64,000 nucleotides of DNA from Pseudorhodoferax sp. Leaf267 (GCF_001422405.1 NZ_LMMV01000004.1:108642-172641); one strand, 5' to 3'. Positions 34,621-43,687 are shown, counted from the stretch's first letter. Notes: generated by a model not told the origin, from the letters alone. Numbers and translations: made by a program.

Positions 34621-35499
34621 ATGGGTGAGATGGCCGGCATGGCCGCGGCGATGCTGTCCAGCGCACTGGGCGGCGCGGCCGTGGGCGCCACGCGCTACCT
34701 GGCGGGCGTGCTGGACCCGCTGGCCGTGGGCGTTTTCCGTTTCGGCATCGGCGTGCTGTTGCTGGCACCGCTGGCGCTGCTGGGTAAGGCCGCCTGGCCG
34801 TCACGGCGCGACTGGCCGGCCACGGCAGGCCTGGGGTTGCTGTTCTTCGCTCTGTTTCCGCTGCTGTTCAACGCCTCGCTGCGCTACACGACGGCTGCGC
34901 GCGGCGCGCTGGCGTTGTCGGCCCTGCCGCTGTTGACCATGGCCGTAGCCGCCGCATTGGGCGTGGAGCGGCTCAACGCGCGCAAGACCACGGGCGTACT
35001 GATCGCCATGGCCGGCGTGGCCGCCGCCTTGCTGACCGGTCTGTCCACGGCGCCGCCGGGCGCGTGGCGCGGCGATCTCCTGATGCTGGCCGCGGCCCTG
35101 TGCATGGCCTGCTACAGCGTCTGGTCGCGCCCGGTGATCCGCCGCGCCGGGCCGGTCACGTTCACGGTGGCGGCGATGGCGGTGGGCGTGCTGGGGCTGC
35201 TGCCGCTGGCCCTGGCACGCGGCAGCTTCGCGCCGGTGGCGCAGTTCGGCACCGCGCAGTGGCTGGCGATCGGCTACCTGGGCGTGTTCGGCGGGGCCAT
35301 CGGCTTCTTCCTGTGGGCCTGGGCCCTGGGGCGCACCGGCCCCACGCTGGTGGCGGTGTCGGTCACGGTGAACCCGGTCACGGCCGCGCTCGTGGGCGCC
35401 TGGGTGCTGGACGAGCCGCTGCGCTGGAATTTGGTGCTGGGCCTGGTGGCGGTGCTGGCGGGCATCGCGTTGGCGTCGACCGCGCGCGAGCGGCCCTGA
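34621..35499 (+). CDS. DMT superfamily (EamA) transporter
   Basis: A 292-residue membrane protein with ten hydrophobic helices arranged as two EamA repeats. The first ends near LLTGL and the second begins WRGDLLMLAAALCMACYSVW. The C-terminal LGVFGGAIGFFLWAWALGRT and LDEPLRWNLVLGLVAVLAGI are characteristic. It probably exports amino acids or related metabolites. Substrate unknown. Confidence 0.88.
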   Translation: MGEMAGMAAAMLSSALGGAAVGATRYLAGVLDPLAVGVFRFGIGVLLLAPLALLGKAAWPSRRDWPATAGLGLLFFALFPLLFNASLRYTTAARGALALSALPLLTMAVAAALGVERLNARKTTGVLIAMAGVAAALLTGLSTAPPGAWRGDLLMLAAALCMACYSVWSRPVIRRAGPVTFTVAAMAVGVLGLLPLALARGSFAPVAQFGTAQWLAIGYLGVFGGAIGFFLWAWALGRTGPTLVAVSVTVNPVTAALVGAWVLDEPLRWNLVLGLVAVLAGIALASTARERP

Positions 35500-35611
35500 T
35501 GCGGCACAGCCGCAGCTGGCACGCGGCCTGCATGCAAGGCCCGGCCAAGCGCCGGTCATGCGAGTGGTCCATACTGGCCCTCCCCTTCGGGCGCACTCCG
35601 TGCCCACGCCC

Positions 35612-36679
35612 ATGCTCCAACGCAAGACCCTCAGAACCCTGACCCGGCTGTTCACGAGCAGCCTCGTGCCCCTGCTCACCCCCCCGGCCAAGCCCAAGAA
35701 GCGCAAGGCCAGCGCCAAAGCCAAGCCCAAGCCTGCTGCCCGGGCCCAGGCGCCGTTGGCCCCGTTCGCGCGCAGCGCGCCGCTGGCCAAGGCGCTGGTG
35801 CCCCCTTCCGCCGCCGATGGCCGCTGGACCAGCGGCCGGGCCATCACGGGCGGCGGCACGCGGCGCTTCCGGCTCTTCGTGCCGCCGGGGCGCCGATTGG
35901 GCGAGCAGGTGCCGCTGATGGTCATGCTGCATGGCTGCGACCAGAACGCCGAGGACTTCGTGGCCAGCACGCGCATGCACCAGCTGGCCGCGCGTGAGGG
36001 CTTTGCCGTGCTCTACCCCGAGCAGGACCGGCTGGCCAACGTGAACGGCTGCTGGAACTGGTTCGACACACGCAACGGCCGCGGCCACGCCGAGGCGGCG
36101 TTGATCATGCGGGCCATCGACCAGGCCTGCCTGTACGGCGCGGACCGCACGCGCGTGGCGATTGCCGGGCTGTCGGCCGGCGCCAGCATGGCCGCACTGG
36201 TGGTCACGCGCTACCCGGACCGCTTCCAGGCCGTGGCCATGCACTCGGGCGTGCCGCCCGGCACGGCGCGCTCGGGGCTGGGGGCGCTGTCGGCCATGTA
36301 CGGCCACGGCAATACCAAGCCGCTGGAGGCCGATGCCGTGGCCATGGCTGCGCACTGGCCGGCGCTGCTGGTGGTGCACGGCGGGGCCGACCGCGTGGTG
36401 ACGCCCGGCAATGCCGAGGCGGCGGTCAATGCCTGGGCCGAGGCGGCGGGCGCACGGCCAAGGCCGGCGCGCACGGTGCAGCGCGGCCAGCGCCATCCGA
36501 TGCTGGTCACCGATTACCGCGTACGTGGCCGCACCGTCGCGACCTTGGTGCAGATCCCGAAACTGGGCCATGCCTGGAGCGGCGGCACGGCGTCCCAGAG
36601 CTACAGCGACCCGCAGGGGCCGGATGCCTCGCGGCTGATCTGGGCCTTCGTGCAGCGGCAGTTCGCGCGGACTGCATAG
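35612..36679 (+). CDS. PHB depolymerase family esterase
   Basis: A 355-residue alpha/beta hydrolase. The oxyanion region is MVMLHGCDQNAEDF, the nucleophile Ser188 is in AIAGLSAGASMAAL, the acid is Asp in VVHGGADRVV, and the base is His in IPKLGHAWSGG. The N-terminal 65 residues hold an amphipathic TLRTLTRLF stretch and a Lys/Ala/Pro-rich linker rather than a clear signal peptide. Families nearby include intracellular PHB depolymerases, feruloyl and acetylxylan esterases. ATG 35612 is chosen; GTG 35600 is also in frame. Confidence 0.85.
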   Translation: MLQRKTLRTLTRLFTSSLVPLLTPPAKPKKRKASAKAKPKPAARAQAPLAPFARSAPLAKALVPPSAADGRWTSGRAITGGGTRRFRLFVPPGRRLGEQVPLMVMLHGCDQNAEDFVASTRMHQLAAREGFAVLYPEQDRLANVNGCWNWFDTRNGRGHAEAALIMRAIDQACLYGADRTRVAIAGLSAGASMAALVVTRYPDRFQAVAMHSGVPPGTARSGLGALSAMYGHGNTKPLEADAVAMAAHWPALLVVHGGADRVVTPGNAEAAVNAWAEAAGARPRPARTVQRGQRHPMLVTDYRVRGRTVATLVQIPKLGHAWSGGTASQSYSDPQGPDASRLIWAFVQRQFARTA

Positions 36680-36699
36680 GCCGAGCCTGCAAGCGGCGC

Positions 36700-37086
36700 T
36701 CAGGCAGAGGCGGCGCCGCAGAAGTCGAGGAAGGCGTCCAGCTCGGTGGACTTGTCGAACACCGCATCGGCCCCCAACGCCAGGCATTGGGCGCGGATGT
36801 CCACGTCGGCGTAATTGGTCAGCACCACGGCGCGCTGGCGTGGGCCCCGGTCATGGCAGCTGCGCAGCACACCCAGGCCCGTGCCCTCCTTGAGAAACAT
36901 GTCGATGACGGCCAGCTGCCAATCGTGTGGATGCTGGCGCAGCCATGTCGAGGCCTCGGCCTCGGATTCGGCGCAGGCCACGACCTGCGTGTCCGCCACC
37001 TCGGCCATGGCCAGGATGAGGTTCTCGCGGATCAGGGCGCTGTCTTCGACGAGGAAGGCGGCATGGGGGTTGGACGACGGCTCCAT
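36700..37086 (-). CDS. CheY-like receiver-domain response regulator
   Basis: A 128-residue single-domain receiver. The acidic pocket is Glu14-Asp15, the phospho-acceptor is Asp62 in AVIDMFLKEG, the switch Thr90 is in VVLTNYAD, and Lys112 is in VFDKSTE. No output domain is present. It may act by protein contact in a phosphorelay. No histidine kinase lies nearby. Confidence 0.88.
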   Translation of the reverse strand: MEPSSNPHAAFLVEDSALIRENLILAMAEVADTQVVACAESEAEASTWLRQHPHDWQLAVIDMFLKEGTGLGVLRSCHDRGPRQRAVVLTNYADVDIRAQCLALGADAVFDKSTELDAFLDFCGAASA

Positions 37087-37199
37087 GCCAGGATGCTGGC
37101 CCCGATCCAGGCCGCAGCTCCGCCGCCATCGACGCGGGCTGGGGTAGGACAGTGCGCCCTCTCGATGCCGGGCGCTTGGTCGCCAGCACCCCCGGGCAC

Positions 37200-37222
37200 G
37201 AGAAAGCCGCCCGCGGGCGGCT
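37200..37222 (-). terminator. Intrinsic terminator after the small periplasmic protein gene
   Basis: A self-complementary AGCCGCCC-GC-GGGCGGCT stem is followed on the minus strand by TTTCT. It lies 18 bp beyond the stop codon at 37241. Confidence 0.65.
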
Positions 37223-37240
37223 CATGTGGGTGGCGCGGGC

Positions 37241-37642
37241 TCAGCCCTTCATGCGCTTGATTTCGGCCTTGGCGCCGTCATGCTGCGCCTTGGCCTGCTT
37301 GACACACGCGCTCTTGGCGTCGCCCGACATGTCGTCGCATTTTTCCTTGGCGACCTCGTAGGTCATCTCGGCCTTGGCCTCGGCCACCTTCTTGGCGTGG
37401 CCAGCCGACGGCTTGTACTGTTGCTCCAGTTCGGCCTTGGCAACGTTCTCCGTCCCCTTGGCTTCCTTCTCACACACATCCTTGGCATTGCTGGCCAGTG
37501 CGTCGCACCGGGCCTTGGCGGCCTTGTAGTCAGCCGAAATCTTGTCCTTGGCGGCGCTGTACTCGTCCTTGGTCATCGCGCTGGCGCCGGTCGTGGCGAA
37601 GAGGCTGCCAGCCAGTGCGATCCAGAGAAGCTGCTTTTTCAT
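37241..37642 (-). CDS. Secreted helical lysine/alanine-rich protein of unknown function
   Basis: A 133-residue precursor with a signal peptide (MKKQLLWIALAGSLFATTG, cleavage near ASA). The mature part is almost wholly helical, rich in Ala/Lys/Glu, with four cysteines in repeated CDA/CEK/CDD/CVK contexts that suggest two internal repeats joined by disulfides. AAGGAG lies upstream of the ATG. Similar periplasmic proteins are common in Comamonadaceae but lack a known function. Confidence 0.75.
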   Translation of the reverse strand: MKKQLLWIALAGSLFATTGASAMTKDEYSAAKDKISADYKAAKARCDALASNAKDVCEKEAKGTENVAKAELEQQYKPSAGHAKKVAEAKAEMTYEVAKEKCDDMSGDAKSACVKQAKAQHDGAKAEIKRMKG

Positions 37643-37856
37643 GGTGTCTCCTTGAAGCGTTGACAGTTGCGAAGATGTCGGCGTACCGCACAGGCTGGCG
37701 GGCTGCACCGGCAGCGCCACTGTGCGCCGGGGGCGCACCGCACACAGTAGGACGCCGCGCATTGCACCGATAGGCCGCCGCTGCATGTCTACAGTCCCGT
37801 AGCAGCCCGCGACATCCTGGCTGCACGATGGCCCTGGGCAGCAGGCAGCCGTGCGT

Positions 37857-38174
37857 TCAGACGCTGCCGCCGAAGAAGCGGCTTTCCTTGACGGCCGACC
37901 TTGCCCCCTCGCGCACCTGCGCGCGGGTCAGATTGCTTCTTGTCGGGCTCGGGGCGCCCACGTCCCGCCCCTCCGCGGTGGACGGGAGGTTGAAGTTACG
38001 CACCGCCTGGCGCGCGTTTTGTTGCACATCGGCGCGGCTCAAGGTGCTGGACGATGCGGCCGGGGGTTCTGGGACATAGCCGACCTCACCCGTCTTGTTG
38101 TCGCCGGCGAAGCCGGTGGCCGCGATGCAACCGACGGCTGCGATCAGGGCGGTGGCGAAGGATCTTGTCTGCAT
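37857..38174 (-). CDS. Secreted DUF4148-like protein
   Basis: A 105-residue precursor with a signal peptide (MQTRSFATALIAAVGCIAAT). Two similar motifs are visible in the mature part: STLSRADVQQNARQAVRNF and SNLTRAQVREGARSAVKE. This LTRAxV pattern recalls DUF4148 proteins of Burkholderiales. TGGAGG precedes the ATG. Function unknown. Confidence 0.7.
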   Translation of the reverse strand: MQTRSFATALIAAVGCIAATGFAGDNKTGEVGYVPEPPAASSSTLSRADVQQNARQAVRNFNLPSTAEGRDVGAPSPTRSNLTRAQVREGARSAVKESRFFGGSV

Positions 38175-38301
38175 GATGGCCTCCAGGTTCTGGCAATGCG
38201 CAAAGCTACGCCCGCGTACAGGCCTGCGGGTGATCAGGAAACGTGCCATCGCGTAGGACGGGAAGCAGTGCCGCGCTGGCCCTCGATCCGGCCGGCTTCG
38301 A

Positions 38302-38377
<76 letters not shown>

Positions 38378-38443
38378 ACACGCGAGCGAAATTCTAGGAC
38401 TGCTCCCCAGGCAGCGCCAGCGCCATGGTGTCCAATGCCGGCC

Positions 38444-38662
38444 ATGGACGAAGAAGACCCCGTGCTGCGACGACTGGACACGCTGGAACTGAAGGCCTTC
38501 GATGCCGAAGACCTGCTGGACCAGTTGAACATGACCGTCTACCGCCAGCAGCAGCAGATCGACAACCTGCTGCAGCAACTGGCCCTGCTGCGCGAGCGCC
38601 TGCCCGAGCCCGGCGCCGCGCCCGGGCGCAACCTGCTCGACGAACTGCCGCCGCACTACTGA
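38444..38662 (+). CDS. slyX: SlyX family protein
   Basis: A 72-residue coiled-coil protein of the SlyX family: RLDTLELKAFDAEDLLDQLN followed by MTVYRQQQQIDNLLQQLALL and a C-terminal DELPPHY, which matches the family ending. ATG 38435, three codons upstream, is an alternative start. Function is unknown. The 3' end overlaps the convergent LysR gene by a few bases. Confidence 0.85.
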   Translation: MDEEDPVLRRLDTLELKAFDAEDLLDQLNMTVYRQQQQIDNLLQQLALLRERLPEPGAAPGRNLLDELPPHY

Positions 38663-39594
38663 GCCTGGTGCGCTGCCACCAGGCACTGCTGCAGCAGCAT
38701 CGCAGCGCGTGAGGGTTGGGGCGCGCGGCGCAGCAGGCTGACGAACTGGCAGGCGTATGAGAAGCGCTCCGGCGCCACGGCCTGGAGCAGGCCCTGGGCC
38801 GCGAAGCCGGCCGCGTAGTGGTCGGGCAGAAAGCCCAGGAAACGGCCCGACAGCACCAGCGTGGCGATCGCTTCCTGGTCGAAGCCCGAGGCGCGGCGCA
38901 CCAGCTGCTCGCGGTGGCTCAGCTCCATGTTGGGCGAGTGGTAGCCCAGGCCGGCGAACGGGTGCTGGCGAAGGCGCGCCCAGGTGAGGCCGGCGTGGTC
39001 GGCGCCGAAGAGGGCATGGCGCCGGCCGCAGTACAGCAGCATGGTCTCGCCGAACAGCTCGGTGTAGCGCAGGCTGCGCGAGGCACGGTGCGCGGGGATG
39101 ATGCCCAGCGCGAAGCGGCCGTCGATCACGCCGCGCTCGATCTCGTTGATGGACGCCACATGCAGGCTGGGCGTGACCTCGGGTGCGCGCTCGCAGAACA
39201 GCGCGATGGCCTCGTCGATGTGGGCGGCCGGGTTGGTGGCGGTCTTGTCGAACAGCGCCAGCTCCAGCGTGCCGCCCATGCGGCCGTGGATGTCGTCGAT
39301 GCCGCTGCGAAACGCATCGACCGAGGCCAGCAACTGCTGCGTCTCGGCGTAGACACGCTGGCCTTCCTCGGTCAGCGCGAAGCCGGCCCGGCCGCGCCGG
39401 CACAGCACCAGGCCGAGCCGGGTCTCCAGGTCCTTCACGTGCCGGCTGATGGTGGAGGTGCCGATGTTCAGCTCCAGCTCGGCCGCCGTCATGCCGCCAC
39501 ACTGCACGACGCTGCGGAACACGCGCAACAGGCGCAGGTCCATGTCGTCGAGCTGGCCCAGCAGGGCCCGTTCACGGGACAGCGTTACTTGCAT
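38656..39594 (-). CDS. LysR-family regulator next to the omega-amino acid transaminase
   Basis: A 312-residue LysR-type regulator. The helix-turn-helix lies at about residues 34-58 (TAAELELNIGTSTISRHVKD); the effector domain follows. It is divergent from the transaminase gene with a 96-bp gap that contains ATGCCGGCAT (39617-39626), a small palindrome that may be part of its binding site. It likely controls the transaminase. Confidence 0.88.
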   Translation of the reverse strand: MQVTLSRERALLGQLDDMDLRLLRVFRSVVQCGGMTAAELELNIGTSTISRHVKDLETRLGLVLCRRGRAGFALTEEGQRVYAETQQLLASVDAFRSGIDDIHGRMGGTLELALFDKTATNPAAHIDEAIALFCERAPEVTPSLHVASINEIERGVIDGRFALGIIPAHRASRSLRYTELFGETMLLYCGRRHALFGADHAGLTWARLRQHPFAGLGYHSPNMELSHREQLVRRASGFDQEAIATLVLSGRFLGFLPDHYAAGFAAQGLLQAVAPERFSYACQFVSLLRRAPQPSRAAMLLQQCLVAAHQAQ

Positions 39595-39690
39595 GGATCG
39601 TCAAGTGAAGATTGATATGCCGGCATTGTCCAACTGTGCAGGCGCTCGAACAATGGCGAGCTTGTGTCCATTTCGCCGAAGGAAACCACC

Positions 39691-41040
39691 ATGACCGTGC
39701 TGACCGCCACGCCCGCCGCGACCACCCGCACCGACGCCGCCTGGCTGGAGGCGCACTGGATGCCGTTCTCCGGCAACCGCAACTTCAAGGCCGACCCGCG
39801 CATGGTGGTGGAGGCCAAGGGCGCCTACTTCACCGATGTGGAAGGCCGCAAGATCTTCGACGGGCTGTCGGGCCTGTGGTGCACGGGCCTGGGCCACGGC
39901 CGGGCCGAGATCACCGAGGCGGTGAGCAAGCAGATCGCCAGGCTGGACTACGCGCCGGCCTTCCAGTTCGGCCACCCGGGCTCGTTCGCGCTGGCCAACA
40001 AGCTCAAGGAACTGACGCCGGCCGGGCTGGACTACGTGTTCTTCACGGGCTCGGGCTCGGAGGCAGCCGACACCTCTCTGAAGATGGCGCGCGCCTACTG
40101 GCGCACCAAGGGCCAGGCCGGCAAGACGCGGCTGATCGGCCGCGAAAAGGGCTACCACGGCGTCAACTTCGGCGGCATCTCGGTGGGCGGCATGGTGGGC
40201 AACCGCAAGGCCTTCGGCCAGACGATCGAGGCCGACCATCTGCCGCACACGCAACTGGCCGGCAACGCGTTCAGCCGCGGCATGCCCGAGCATGGCGCCG
40301 AGCTGGCCGACCGGCTGCTGGACATGATCGCGCTGCACGATGCCTCGACGATCGCGGCGGTGATCGTGGAGCCGTTCTCGGGCTCGGCCGGCGTGGTGGT
40401 ACCGCCCCGCGGCTACCTCAAGCGGCTGCGCGACATCTGCACTGCAAACAACATCCTGCTGATCTTCGATGAGGTCATCACGGGCTTCGGCCGCTGCGGG
40501 GCGATGACGGGCGCCGAGGCGTTCGGCGTGACGCCGGACATCATGAACGTCGCCAAGCAGGTGACCAACGGCACGCAGCCGCTGGGCGCGGTGATCGCCA
40601 CGCGTGAGATCTACGAGACCTTCATGGCGGCCGGCGGCCCCGAGTACATGGTGGAGTTCCCGCATGGCTACACCTACTCGGCCCACCCCGTGGCCTGCGC
40701 GGCCGGGCTGGCCGCGCTGGAGCTGCTGCAGGCCGAGGACGGCATCGGCCGCGTGAAGACGCTGGCGCCGCATTTCGAGAACGCGGTGCACAGCCTCAAG
40801 GGCGCCAGGCACGTGACCGACATCCGCAACATCGGCCTGGCCGCAGGCCTCACGATCGCGGCCGTGCCGGGCGAGCCTGCGCGCCGGCCCTACGAGATCG
40901 CAATGCACTGCTGGAAGGCCGGCTTCTATGTGCGCTACGGCGGCGACACGATCCAGATGGCGCCGCCCTTCATCAGCGAGAAGGCGGAGATCGACCGCAT
41001 GGTCAATGCCGTGAACGACGCGCTGACGGCGACGGCCTGA
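39691..41040 (+). CDS. Omega-amino acid (beta-alanine)--pyruvate aminotransferase
   Basis: A 449-residue class III PLP enzyme. It has the substrate-side GLSGLWCTGLGHGR segment, the phosphate-binding TGSGSEAADTSLKMARAY, the PLP-ring Asp in LLIFDEVITGFGR, and the Schiff-base Lys near residue 289 in MNVAKQVTNGTQPLGAV. Length and motifs fit the beta-alanine:pyruvate transaminase group (about 445 residues). ATG 39691 has AAGGA upstream. No mmsA-type semialdehyde dehydrogenase follows; a terminator does. Confidence 0.9.
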   Translation: MTVLTATPAATTRTDAAWLEAHWMPFSGNRNFKADPRMVVEAKGAYFTDVEGRKIFDGLSGLWCTGLGHGRAEITEAVSKQIARLDYAPAFQFGHPGSFALANKLKELTPAGLDYVFFTGSGSEAADTSLKMARAYWRTKGQAGKTRLIGREKGYHGVNFGGISVGGMVGNRKAFGQTIEADHLPHTQLAGNAFSRGMPEHGAELADRLLDMIALHDASTIAAVIVEPFSGSAGVVVPPRGYLKRLRDICTANNILLIFDEVITGFGRCGAMTGAEAFGVTPDIMNVAKQVTNGTQPLGAVIATREIYETFMAAGGPEYMVEFPHGYTYSAHPVACAAGLAALELLQAEDGIGRVKTLAPHFENAVHSLKGARHVTDIRNIGLAAGLTIAAVPGEPARRPYEIAMHCWKAGFYVRYGGDTIQMAPPFISEKAEIDRMVNAVNDALTATA

Positions 41041-41060
41041 GCGCCGTTGCGCCGATGACC

Positions 41061-41083
41061 AAGGGGCCTCGCGGCCCCTTTTT
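41061..41083. terminator. Intrinsic terminator between the transaminase and metW
   Basis: AAGGGGCC-TCGC-GGCCCCTT followed by TTTTT on the plus strand. It lies just after the transaminase stop and directly abuts the metW stop from the other side. Confidence 0.85.
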
Positions 41084-41683
41084 CTATGCTGCCGCGCCGT
41101 TGCCGCGCTGGAAGCGGAACAAGGCGGTGGAGGCCCGCACGTTGGGCAGTGCACGGATTTCCAGCCCTGCCTGCAGGCCGAAGGCGTCCAGGATCTGCAG
41201 ACCGTTCTTGCGTGCCAGCGCCTCGAAGTCCTTGAAGGTGCCGACGCGGATGTTGGGCGTGTCGTACCACTGGTAGGGCAGGCGCCGCGTGACGGGCATG
41301 CGGCCACGCAGCACCGAGAGCCGGTTCGGCCAATGCGCAAAGTTGGGGAAGGCCACGATGCCGGTGCGGCCCACGCGCGCGGTCTCGCGCAGCATGGTTT
41401 CGGCATTGCGCAGGTGCTGCAAAGTGTCGATCTGCAGCACCACGTCGAAGCTGGCGTCGTCGAACATGGCCAAGCCCGCTTCCAGATTGAGCTGGATCAC
41501 GTCCACGCCGCGCCGCACGCAGGCCAGCACGTTGGCGTCGGCGATCTCGATGCCGTAGCCGGTGCAGCCGCGCGTGGCCTGCAGGTGCGCCAGCAGCGCG
41601 CCGTCGCCGCAGCCCAGGTCGAGCACGCGCGCGCCCTGCGGCACCAGGCGGGCGATGGTTTCCATGGTGGCTTGGTCGGTCAT
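41084..41683 (-). CDS. metW: Methionine biosynthesis protein MetW
   Basis: A 199-residue SAM-dependent-methyltransferase-fold protein: [16 protein letters not shown] is the SAM motif, followed by [21 protein letters not shown] and [14 protein letters not shown]. It acts with MetX as homoserine succinyltransferase in Proteobacteria that have the pair. Its ATG overlaps the metX stop (ATGA), showing translational coupling, and it falls under the SAM-II riboswitch. Confidence 0.95.
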   Translation of the reverse strand: MTDQATMETIARLVPQGARVLDLGCGDGALLAHLQATRGCTGYGIEIADANVLACVRRGVDVIQLNLEAGLAMFDDASFDVVLQIDTLQHLRNAETMLRETARVGRTGIVAFPNFAHWPNRLSVLRGRMPVTRRLPYQWYDTPNIRVGTFKDFEALARKNGLQILDAFGLQAGLEIRALPNVRASTALFRFQRGNGAAA

Positions 41684-42912
41684 GCGGCCAATCCTTCCGC
41701 GGCGATGCGCTCGAAGTAGGCGCGCACCACGTTCATGTAGCGCGCGTCGTCGAGCAAAAAGGCGTCGTGGCCGTGCGGCGCGTCGATCTCCGCGTAGCTG
41801 AGCTGGCGCTTGTTGTCGAGCAGGGCCTGCACGATCTCGCGGCTGCGCGCGGGGGCGAAGCGCCAGTCGGTGGTGAAGCTCACGAGCAAAAACTTGGCCT
41901 GCACCTGGGCCAGCGCGCGGGCCAGGCTGCCGCCGTGCGCGCGGGCGGGGTCGAAGTAGTCGAGCGCGCGCGTGATCAGCAGATAGGTGTTGGCGTCGAA
42001 GTACTCGCTGAACTTGTCGCCCTGGTAGCGCAGGTAGCTTTCGATCTGGAACTCGATGTCCTGCGTGGAATATTTGTAGGCCCCCACGCTCGGCACTGGC
42101 GTGTCCCCGCTGCCCCCCGAGGGGGCGCGTTCCGCCTTGGGGCGGCCCTGCGGCGGAACACGCAGGTCGATGCCTTCGCGCAGCTGGCGCCCGAACTTCT
42201 CGTTCATCACGTCGTCGCTGAGGTAGGTGATGTGGCCGATCATGCGGGCGATGCGCAGGCCGCGCTTGGGGATCACGCCCTGCGCGTAGAAGTGGCCGCC
42301 GTGGAAGTCGGGGTCGGTCACGATGGCGCGGCGCGCCACTTCGTTGAACGCGATGTTCTCGGCCGTGAGGTTGGGCGCGCTGGCCACCACCACGGCGTGG
42401 CGCACGCGCTCGGGAAAGCGCAGGCTCCAGCACAGGGCCTGCATGCCGCCCAGGCTGCCGCCCATCACGGCGGCCAGTTGGCGGATGCCCATGGCGTCGA
42501 GCAGGCGGGCCTGCGCGTCGACCCAGTCCTCCACCGTGACGACCGGGAAGTCGGCGCCGTAGACGCGGCCGGTGTCCGGGTTGGTGTGCATGGGGCCGGT
42601 GGAGCCAAAGCACGAGCCCAGGTTGTTCACGCCGATCACGAAGAAGCGGTCGGTGTCCACGGGCTTGCCGGGGCCGATCATGTTGTCCCACCAGCCCTCG
42701 GACTTGGGGTCGCCCTCGTACACGCCGGCCACGTGGTGCGAGGCGTTCAGCGCGTGGCAGATCAGCACGGCGTTGCTCTTGTCGGCGTTGAGCTGGCCGT
42801 GGGTCTCGTAGCTCAGCGCGTAGTCGCGGATGGACGCGCCGCTTTGCAGCGGCAGCGGGGCCGCGAAGGGCATCGATTGGGGCACCGCGATCAAAGGGGC
42901 AATCAAGGGCAT
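41680..42912 (-). CDS. metX: Homoserine O-acyltransferase (MetX), with an internal repeat-encoded insertion
   Basis: About 410 residues from ATG 42912 (or 397 from ATG 42873). It is an alpha/beta hydrolase-fold transferase making O-acyl(succinyl)-homoserine for methionine synthesis. Motifs: [11 protein letters not shown], the nucleophile elbow [12 protein letters not shown], Asp in FTTDWRFAP, and His in [14 protein letters not shown]. Between REGIDLR and [17 protein letters not shown] there is an extra Pro/Gly/Arg-rich run of about 26-28 residues encoded by a REP-like element. MetX is usually near 375-380 residues. The gene is preceded by a terminator and a SAM-II-type riboswitch. Confidence 0.95.
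   Translation of the reverse strand: MPLIAPLIAVPQSMPFAAPLPLQSGASIRDYALSYETHGQLNADKSNAVLICHALNASHHVAGVYEGDPKSEGWWDNMIGPGKPVDTDRFFVIGVNNLGSCFGSTGPMHTNPDTGRVYGADFPVVTVEDWVDAQARLLDAMGIRQLAAVMGGSLGGMQALCWSLRFPERVRHAVVVASAPNLTAENIAFNEVARRAIVTDPDFHGGHFYAQGVIPKRGLRIARMIGHITYLSDDVMNEKFGRQLREGIDLRVPPQGRPKAERAPSGGSGDTPVPSVGAYKYSTQDIEFQIESYLRYQGDKFSEYFDANTYLLITRALDYFDPARAHGGSLARALAQVQAKFLLVSFTTDWRFAPARSREIVQALLDNKRQLSYAEIDAPHGHDAFLLDDARYMNVVRAYFERIAAEGLAA
42080..42160. repeat. REP-like GC-rich element inserted in frame inside metX
   Basis: The stretch contains nested inverted repeats (CCCCC-GA-GGGGG at 42114-42125 and CCGCC-TTGG-GGCGG near 42132-42145) and reads like the intergenic repeat with 'CCCCCACGCTCGGCACTGGC' and a C/G-rich hairpin seen in Comamonadaceae genomes. 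Here it is open in the metX frame and encodes the extra [21 protein letters not shown] loop. Confidence 0.65.
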
Positions 42913-42928
42913 GGACGCTTCAGACAAC

Positions 42929-42961
42929 AAAAAACCCGGCTCGCTCAACGCGAAGCCGGGT
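42929..42961 (-). terminator. Intrinsic terminator in the metX leader (riboswitch expression platform)
   Basis: On the minus strand ACCCGGCT and AGCCGGGT pair across a 12-nt loop and are followed by TTTTTT. It lies 17 nt before the metX ATG, downstream of the SAM-II-type aptamer, the place for premature termination. Confidence 0.85.
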
Positions 42962-42964
42962 GGG

Positions 42965-43034
42965 GCGTCCTCGTTTAGCTGTACTTCGGAACTCCAGGGT
43001 TCCGGCGCCCGCAATATGGAACAAATCGGCGCAG
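42965..43034 (-). ncRNA. SAM-II (SAM-alpha) riboswitch upstream of metX
   Basis: On the minus strand, stem P1 pairs GCGCC (43032-43028) with GGCGC (43009-43005). The loop holds GATTTG...TTGC, a short hairpin GGAAC/GTTCC follows, and then the conserved AGCTAAACGA (42980-42971). GATTTG, TTGC and GCTAAA are the hallmark bases of the SAM-II aptamer, whose 3' strand forms a pseudoknot with the loop. The RNA precedes a terminator and metX, a known target. SAM binding should lower metX-metW expression. The insert hairpin is longer than in the minimal form. Confidence 0.82.
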
Positions 43035-43040
43035 GCGGGC

Positions 43041-43046
43041 AGTATA
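43041..43046 (-). promoter_or_regulatory. Possible -10 element of the metX leader
   Basis: TATACT on the minus strand would place transcription start near 43034, exactly at the first base pairs of the riboswitch P1. It overlaps the last codons of the upstream transporter gene's end. No clear -35 is seen. Confidence 0.45.
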
Positions 43047-43047
43047 G

Positions 43048-43611
43048 CTACGCACTGATCAGCGCGGCGATGCCCAGGCCCGCGAAGACGACGGCCGAGA
43101 CGATGTGCACGGCGCGGATCGGCACGAGCTTGGTGACCTTCTCGCCCAGCCAGACCACGGGCGCGTTGGCCAGCATCATGCCCAGCGTGGTGCCGCCCAC
43201 GACCCAGGCCAGCCCGGCCTCGTAGCGCGCGGCCAGCATGACGGTGGCGATCTGCGTCTTATCGCCGATCTCGGCCAGGAAGAACAGCACGAGCGTGGTG
43301 CCGAAGACGCCGAAGCGCGGCGCCTTGTCGGCCTCGTCGTCGTCCAGCTTGTCGGGGATCAGCATCCAGCCGGCCATCGCGAGGAAGGAGATGCCGAGAA
43401 CGATGCGCAGCAGCGAGGGCCCCATTTGCGTCTGGATCCAGGCGCCGACGGCACCGGCCGCGGCGTGGTTGGCCAGCGTGGCGACCAGGATGCCGGCCAC
43501 GATGGGCCAGGGCTTGCGGAACCGGGCGGCCAGCACCAGGGCGAGCAATTGCGTCTTGTCGCCCATTTCGGCGAGCGCGACGATACCGGTGGAGATGAGA
43601 AAGGCTTCCAA
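43048..43611 (-). CDS. TMEM165/UPF0016 (GDT1) family manganese exporter
   Basis: A 187-residue membrane protein with two copies of the family's E-x-G-D-K-T motif, one in ALAEMGDKTQLLALV near residue 15 and one in FFLAEIGDKTQIATVML near residue 112. There are six to seven helices. Bacterial members export Mn2+ and are often under yybP-ykoY control, as here. TTG at 43611 (LEAFLISTG) has GGAG 8 nt upstream and matches the family N-terminus; longer frames run through the riboswitch and are not real. Confidence 0.9.
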   Translation of the reverse strand: MEAFLISTGIVALAEMGDKTQLLALVLAARFRKPWPIVAGILVATLANHAAAGAVGAWIQTQMGPSLLRIVLGISFLAMAGWMLIPDKLDDDEADKAPRFGVFGTTLVLFFLAEIGDKTQIATVMLAARYEAGLAWVVGGTTLGMMLANAPVVWLGEKVTKLVPIRAVHIVSAVVFAGLGIAALISA

Positions 43612-43687
43612 GGAACGAGCTCCAGCCGGGATACGGACACCATTGACCGCGCCAACCCTCCCGGCACGAAAGGCTTGCGCAGTCATT

